A stretch of 64,000 nucleotides of DNA from Sphingobacteriia bacterium RIFOXYC2_FULL_35_18. Lineage in GTDB: Bacteria > Bacteroidota > Bacteroidia > Chitinophagales > Chitinophagaceae. Location: contig MIAG01000002.1 of the NCBI GenBank assembly GCA_001829005.1, positions 440,837-504,836 on the forward strand, given 5' to 3'. The notes under the pieces are model-generated. The model was not told the DNA's origin. It was given only the letters and a program-made list of their open reading frames with translations, and searched no databases. Shown piece by piece: positions 60,626 to 64,000 of this stretch. Position 1 is the stretch's first letter, and each line of letters starts with the position of its first letter. The position numbers and the translations under genes were made by a program.

Positions 60626-61876
60626 TTAGTCAAATCTGTTTGGATGAAAAGGAGATATATCCATACTCAATGCCTTTCCTTCAACAATTTCTGCAACTAA
60701 TTTACCCGTACCTGCCCCTAAGCTTAAGCCAACCATTGCATGGCCTGTGGCCATAATCAAATTATCCCATTGATTTGTTCTCCCAATATAAGGGAGCCCA
60801 TCTGCAGAACAAGGTCTATACCCATACCAAATTTTCTCATTGGGAGGTAATGCAATATCAAATTGAGTATATACTGTTTTAACCGCATCTACTATACCTT
60901 GAACCCTATTCATTCTTGGGGGAGTTTTAGTTGAAGTGATTTCCATTGTACCCCCAAATCTGATTTTATTCCCATCCATGGGAGTTAAAGCAACTCTTCC
61001 TTCCACTAAAACACTTGGATGGTTAATATGATAAGGTGAATTCTCTAAAGTGATTGAATAACCTCTTCCGGGCATTAACAACAAATCCATATTCAGCTTT
61101 GCAGCCAATTCTCTGCTCCAAGAGCCAGAAGATAGTACTACTTCATCTGTTGGGTAAATGGTAGTATTTGTTTTTACTCCTGTTATTTTTTTGCCTTGTT
61201 TTTCAAAGCCAATTACTTCTTCTCCCTTTACCAGATTTACCCCTTTTTTGGCCAGAATATCTAATAATTGTTGCATTAATTTATTGGGGTATAAATGAGC
61301 GTCACATTTAAAAAATAGCGCCCCCATAGCATCTATCTCGGTTTGTGGCTCTAATGACTGTAACTCATCTTTAGTAAGCATGGTAGTGTCTAGTAACCCC
61401 AATTGATGTGCCTTATCGCACAAAGCTTTACACTTGTCTCCACCTTTATTGGTCTTAAAAATCTCCAATAATCCTTTGTGTTGATATGAAAAATTAAACT
61501 CGGCAGATTGATCCCACTGTTCATACCAATATTGACTCAACAGTGCAATATCCCTTAAAGGGATTGCGGCTTTTTCCACATGTTGTTCTGTTGCAACTTG
61601 CATGAATTTCCATCCCCATTTTATTAAATTAATATCCATACGGGGTTGAACATAAAAAGGACTTTTAGGGTTCCACATCCACTTTAATCCTTGAGTAACA
61701 ATTCCTGGAGTAGCCAAAGGTACAAAATGACTTGGGCAAACATATCCTGCATTGCCATAAGAGCAATTGTTTTGCATATCTGTTTTATCAATCACTGTTA
61801 CTTCATGCCCTGCATTGCTCAAAAACCAAGCACTACTCAGCCCAATGACACCTCCGCCTATGATGGTTATTTTCAT
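60626..61876 (-). CDS. FAD-dependent D-amino acid dehydrogenase (DadA-like)
   Basis: The 416-residue flavoprotein begins with the FAD dinucleotide fold ITIIGGGVIGLSSAWFLSNA and EVTVIDK. Other DAO-family blocks are SSGSWSRELAAKLN, GRGYSITLENS, and the C-terminal RPCSADGLPYIGRTNQWDNL with MATGHAMVGLSLGAGTG. It resembles DadA, which deaminates D-amino acids and feeds electrons to quinones. A hydroxyproline or other imino-acid oxidase is possible. It is divergent from the sterol desaturase gene by 51 bases and is not near alr. Confidence 0.87.
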   Translation of the reverse strand: MKITIIGGGVIGLSSAWFLSNAGHEVTVIDKTDMQNNCSYGNAGYVCPSHFVPLATPGIVTQGLKWMWNPKSPFYVQPRMDINLIKWGWKFMQVATEQHVEKAAIPLRDIALLSQYWYEQWDQSAEFNFSYQHKGLLEIFKTNKGGDKCKALCDKAHQLGLLDTTMLTKDELQSLEPQTEIDAMGALFFKCDAHLYPNKLMQQLLDILAKKGVNLVKGEEVIGFEKQGKKITGVKTNTTIYPTDEVVLSSGSWSRELAAKLNMDLLLMPGRGYSITLENSPYHINHPSVLVEGRVALTPMDGNKIRFGGTMEITSTKTPPRMNRVQGIVDAVKTVYTQFDIALPPNEKIWYGYRPCSADGLPYIGRTNQWDNLIMATGHAMVGLSLGAGTGKLVAEIVEGKALSMDISPFHPNRFD

Positions 61877-61927
61877 TTAATTATACAGTTATTTTGACAA
61901 TAGCTTATTATCTTTAAGCTAATAATT

Positions 61928-63190
61928 ATGGAAACTTACGGAAAAATTCTACTCATTGCTATGCCAGCTTTCTTGGTATTAATTTTACTGGAAAAATGGT
62001 GGGGAATTCGAAAAGGAAATGATACCATTAGAACCATGGATATGGTATCTAGTTTAACATCGGGAATTACTAATTCAACCAAAGATGTTTTGGGATTAAG
62101 TATTGCTGTTTTAAGTTATGATTGGATGGTATCCCATTGGGCCATGTTTCAAATTGAAGCTACTGTATTACTTTATATCATTGCTTTTATTGCACTAGAC
62201 TTAACAGGTTATTTAGTGCATCGAATTGATCATGAATTTAATTTTTTCTGGAACGCACATATCATTCACCATAGCAGCGAAGATTTTAATCTTGCATGTG
62301 CGCTGCGCCAAAGCATTTCCACATTTGTACGTTTATTCACCATTTTCCTTTTACCAGCTGCTCTTTTAGGAATTCCAACACAAGTAATTGCGGTAGTAGC
62401 TCCCTTACATTTGTTCGCACAATTTTGGTACCATACCCAACATATTGACAGAATGGGTTGGTTAGAGAAAATTATTGTAACCCCTTCTCATCATAGAGTA
62501 CATCATGCAATTAATCCAGAATATTTAGATAAAAATTATGGCCAAATTTTTATTTTTTGGGATAAATGGTTTGGCACTTATCAGGAAGAATTACCACATA
62601 TTAAGCCTGTTTATGGTATTACAAGACCTGTAAGAACATGGAATCCAATCAAAATTAATTTCATGCATTTATGGTTACTAATAAAAGACGCATGGCATGC
62701 AGAAAATATCAAAGACAAGTTACGTATTTGGTTTATGCCTACTGGATGGAGGCCTGCAGATGTTGCAGAAAAATATCCCGTATTTAAAATTGAAGACCCT
62801 TATCACTTTGAGAAATATGAAACCAAGGCGGGCCCATTCTTTACTGCTTGGGTTTGGATTCAGCTAGGACTGTTACTACTGTTCATTAGCTATTTATTTG
62901 GAAATATTGCCACCATCGGAAGCCCTGGTATGTTTTATTATGGCCTATTTATTTTTGTATTTGTTTATGCATTTACTGAATTAATGGATGGCAATCCAAA
63001 TGCATGGGCTTGGGAAATACTCAAGTTCGGCATTGGCATTTACTTTATAATTGATACCGATGGATGGTTTGGGCTTAGAAAAATTATACCTATAATGCCC
63101 TATATCATAAGTGCCTATTTAGTATTATCCTTAATGCTGACTTTTTATTTTAAAAAAGAGAACAATCGATATTCAATAGCTAATCAATAA
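61928..63190 (+). CDS. Sterol desaturase / fatty acid hydroxylase family membrane protein
   Basis: The 420-residue protein is a di-iron membrane hydroxylase with the three His clusters of the family: HRIDHEFNFFWNAHIIHH, WYHTQHIDR and TPSHHRVHHA. Membrane segments flank the clusters near 8-22, 85-100 and 140-170; four more C-terminal segments (about 305-410) form an added module. The overall arrangement recalls alkylglycerol monooxygenase (TMEM195) more than sterol desaturases. The substrate is unknown; it might act on sphingolipid or ether lipid alkyl chains, as Bacteroidota make sphingolipids (inference). Confidence 0.85.
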   Translation: METYGKILLIAMPAFLVLILLEKWWGIRKGNDTIRTMDMVSSLTSGITNSTKDVLGLSIAVLSYDWMVSHWAMFQIEATVLLYIIAFIALDLTGYLVHRIDHEFNFFWNAHIIHHSSEDFNLACALRQSISTFVRLFTIFLLPAALLGIPTQVIAVVAPLHLFAQFWYHTQHIDRMGWLEKIIVTPSHHRVHHAINPEYLDKNYGQIFIFWDKWFGTYQEELPHIKPVYGITRPVRTWNPIKINFMHLWLLIKDAWHAENIKDKLRIWFMPTGWRPADVAEKYPVFKIEDPYHFEKYETKAGPFFTAWVWIQLGLLLLFISYLFGNIATIGSPGMFYYGLFIFVFVYAFTELMDGNPNAWAWEILKFGIGIYFIIDTDGWFGLRKIIPIMPYIISAYLVLSLMLTFYFKKENNRYSIANQ

Positions 63191-63194
63191 AGGA

Positions 63195-63674
63195 TTATTT
63201 CATATCAGCTGCTGTAAAACTCAGTGGCAAAAGTGCCGCAGCATCTTCTAAAATATATACAACTCCTTCCATCCCACTTAAAATAAGTTTGATGGGTTGA
63301 TGCTGTCTTATAGTTTGTTCTAAAAGACTTTGTCTACATATTCCACAAGGGCTAACCGGATTCTTGCTTTCCCCTTTCAAATTGTGATAACTAATTGCTA
63401 TTGTTTTAATGGCTACGCCATGATATAAAGTTGATGCCGCAGATAATAAAACCCGTTCAGCACAAATACCAACTGGGTAACTGGCATTTTCTTGATTGCT
63501 GCCTTCAATTGTTTCTCCATTATTTAACATGGCTACTGCTCCAACTTGGAATTGTGAGTATGGAGCATATGCTTTTGAAGTGGCAGATCTAGCTTTTTGC
63601 AATAACTGGGCATCTTCAGAAGAAAGAGCAGATGCATTTTCTAAAACTTGGTATTGAAATACAATTTCTTTCAT
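63195..63674 (-). CDS. cdd: Cytidine deaminase
   Basis: The 159-residue protein is a homotetrameric-type cytidine deaminase for pyrimidine salvage. The catalytic zinc site reads CAER in ASYPVGICAERVLLSAAS, with the two other Cys ligands in SPCGICRQSL. The substrate-binding region YSQFQVGAVAMLNNGETIEGSNQENASYP is typical but given here only by its key residues F, N and E. It starts five bases before the lepB stop, so both are likely cotranscribed. Confidence 0.94.
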   Translation of the reverse strand: MKEIVFQYQVLENASALSSEDAQLLQKARSATSKAYAPYSQFQVGAVAMLNNGETIEGSNQENASYPVGICAERVLLSAASTLYHGVAIKTIAISYHNLKGESKNPVSPCGICRQSLLEQTIRQHQPIKLILSGMEGVVYILEDAAALLPLSFTAADMK

Positions 63675-63679
63675 TCCCT

Positions 63680-64000
63680 TTATTGAATCACTTTAAATAA
63701 TCTATCCCATCTTGGCCCTTTATTCCAGCTAAACCAAATTAAAGAAGCTTTACCCACTATATGCGTTTCAGGAACAAAGCCCCAGAAACGACTATCTTGA
63801 CTTCTATGACGATTATCTCCCATCATCCAATAATAATTGTATAGAGGGATATAGCTATTAACCACTTTGCCATTAATAATGAATTGTCCGTCTTTTTCTT
63901 CTAAAGTATTGTGCTCATATACAGTAATCAACCTGCGATATAAAGAAATATTATTTTGATTCAAAGCAATTGCTTTGCCCTTTTGAGGGATGGTAAGCGG
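63680..64000 (-). CDS. lepB: Signal peptidase I, C-terminal part
   Basis: The frame runs out of the right edge, so the start and the catalytic Ser and probably Lys are outside the window. The visible 106 residues begin PLTIPQKGKAIAL and include YYWMMGDNRHRSQDSRFWGF and VPETHIVGKA, the conserved boxes D and E of type I signal peptidases. The end WNKGPRWDRLFKVIQ is a typical Bacteroidota C-terminus. The TTG at 63964 is internal. LepB removes signal peptides from secreted proteins at the outer face of the inner membrane. Confidence 0.93.
   Translation of the reverse strand, partial: PLTIPQKGKAIALNQNNISLYRRLITVYEHNTLEEKDGQFIINGKVVNSYIPLYNYYWMMGDNRHRSQDSRFWGFVPETHIVGKASLIWFSWNKGPRWDRLFKVIQ

Overview
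This window is an AT-rich, densely packed chromosomal segment from a member of the Bacteroidota, most likely of the Chitinophagaceae type (the family is a guess from overall protein character). Support comes from a PorW/SprE-like type IX secretion protein, TAnnTTTG-type promoter elements, few Shine-Dalgarno sequences, a DAHP synthase fused to a C-terminal chorismate mutase, BshC of bacillithiol synthesis, and OmpA with thrombospondin type 3 repeats. I see no tRNA or rRNA gene, insertion sequence, prophage or CRISPR array.

Layout. 1-11 kb is housekeeping: the end of gltD, plsC, priA-murB, a leftward operon (family 9 glycosyltransferase, cca, a pRiA4b ORF-3-like protein, miaA), then dapD and an EamA exporter. 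11-22 kb is a signalling island: three paralogous PAS/H-box-like/receiver proteins that lack a kinase ATPase domain, a lone receiver, a NarL-type regulator, a sigma54 activator of the NtrC type and a full hybrid kinase with Hpt. Half of a glycosyltransferase gene sits inside it. 22-29.5 kb holds a family 4 glycosyltransferase, a LuxE-like acyl-protein synthetase, a lipoprotein, a UbiA-like membrane protein, and a tight cassette of M42 peptidase, class I glutamine amidotransferase, ATP-grasp ligase and miaE. 29.6-31.5 kb encodes an OmpA protein and an RlpA-like protein.

31.7-41.3 kb is a nine-gene leftward operon covering most of the shikimate/aromatic amino acid pathway (pheA, aminotransferase, tyrA, a DEAD-box helicase, DAHP synthase/chorismate mutase, aroB, aroA, aroC, DUF952). 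A 23-residue leader peptide precedes it, with nine aromatic residues out of ten in one run. It is followed by competing antiterminator and terminator hairpins. This is a textbook ribosome-mediated attenuator and the best-supported discovery in the window.

41.5-64 kb contains a 59-residue lipoprotein gene, an ECF sigma factor with a membrane-anchored anti-sigma-like/trypsin fusion, a sugar nucleotidyltransferase, a D-cysteine desulfhydrase-like enzyme, lipB, an rluA-family gene, a subtilase, DinB and YceI proteins, sucC, an SprT-like protein, two small membrane proteins, the porW-like gene, a class A penicillin-binding protein, bshC, a D-amino acid dehydrogenase, a sterol-desaturase-family hydroxylase, cdd and the end of lepB. 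Rho-independent terminators punctuate many of the transcription-unit ends.
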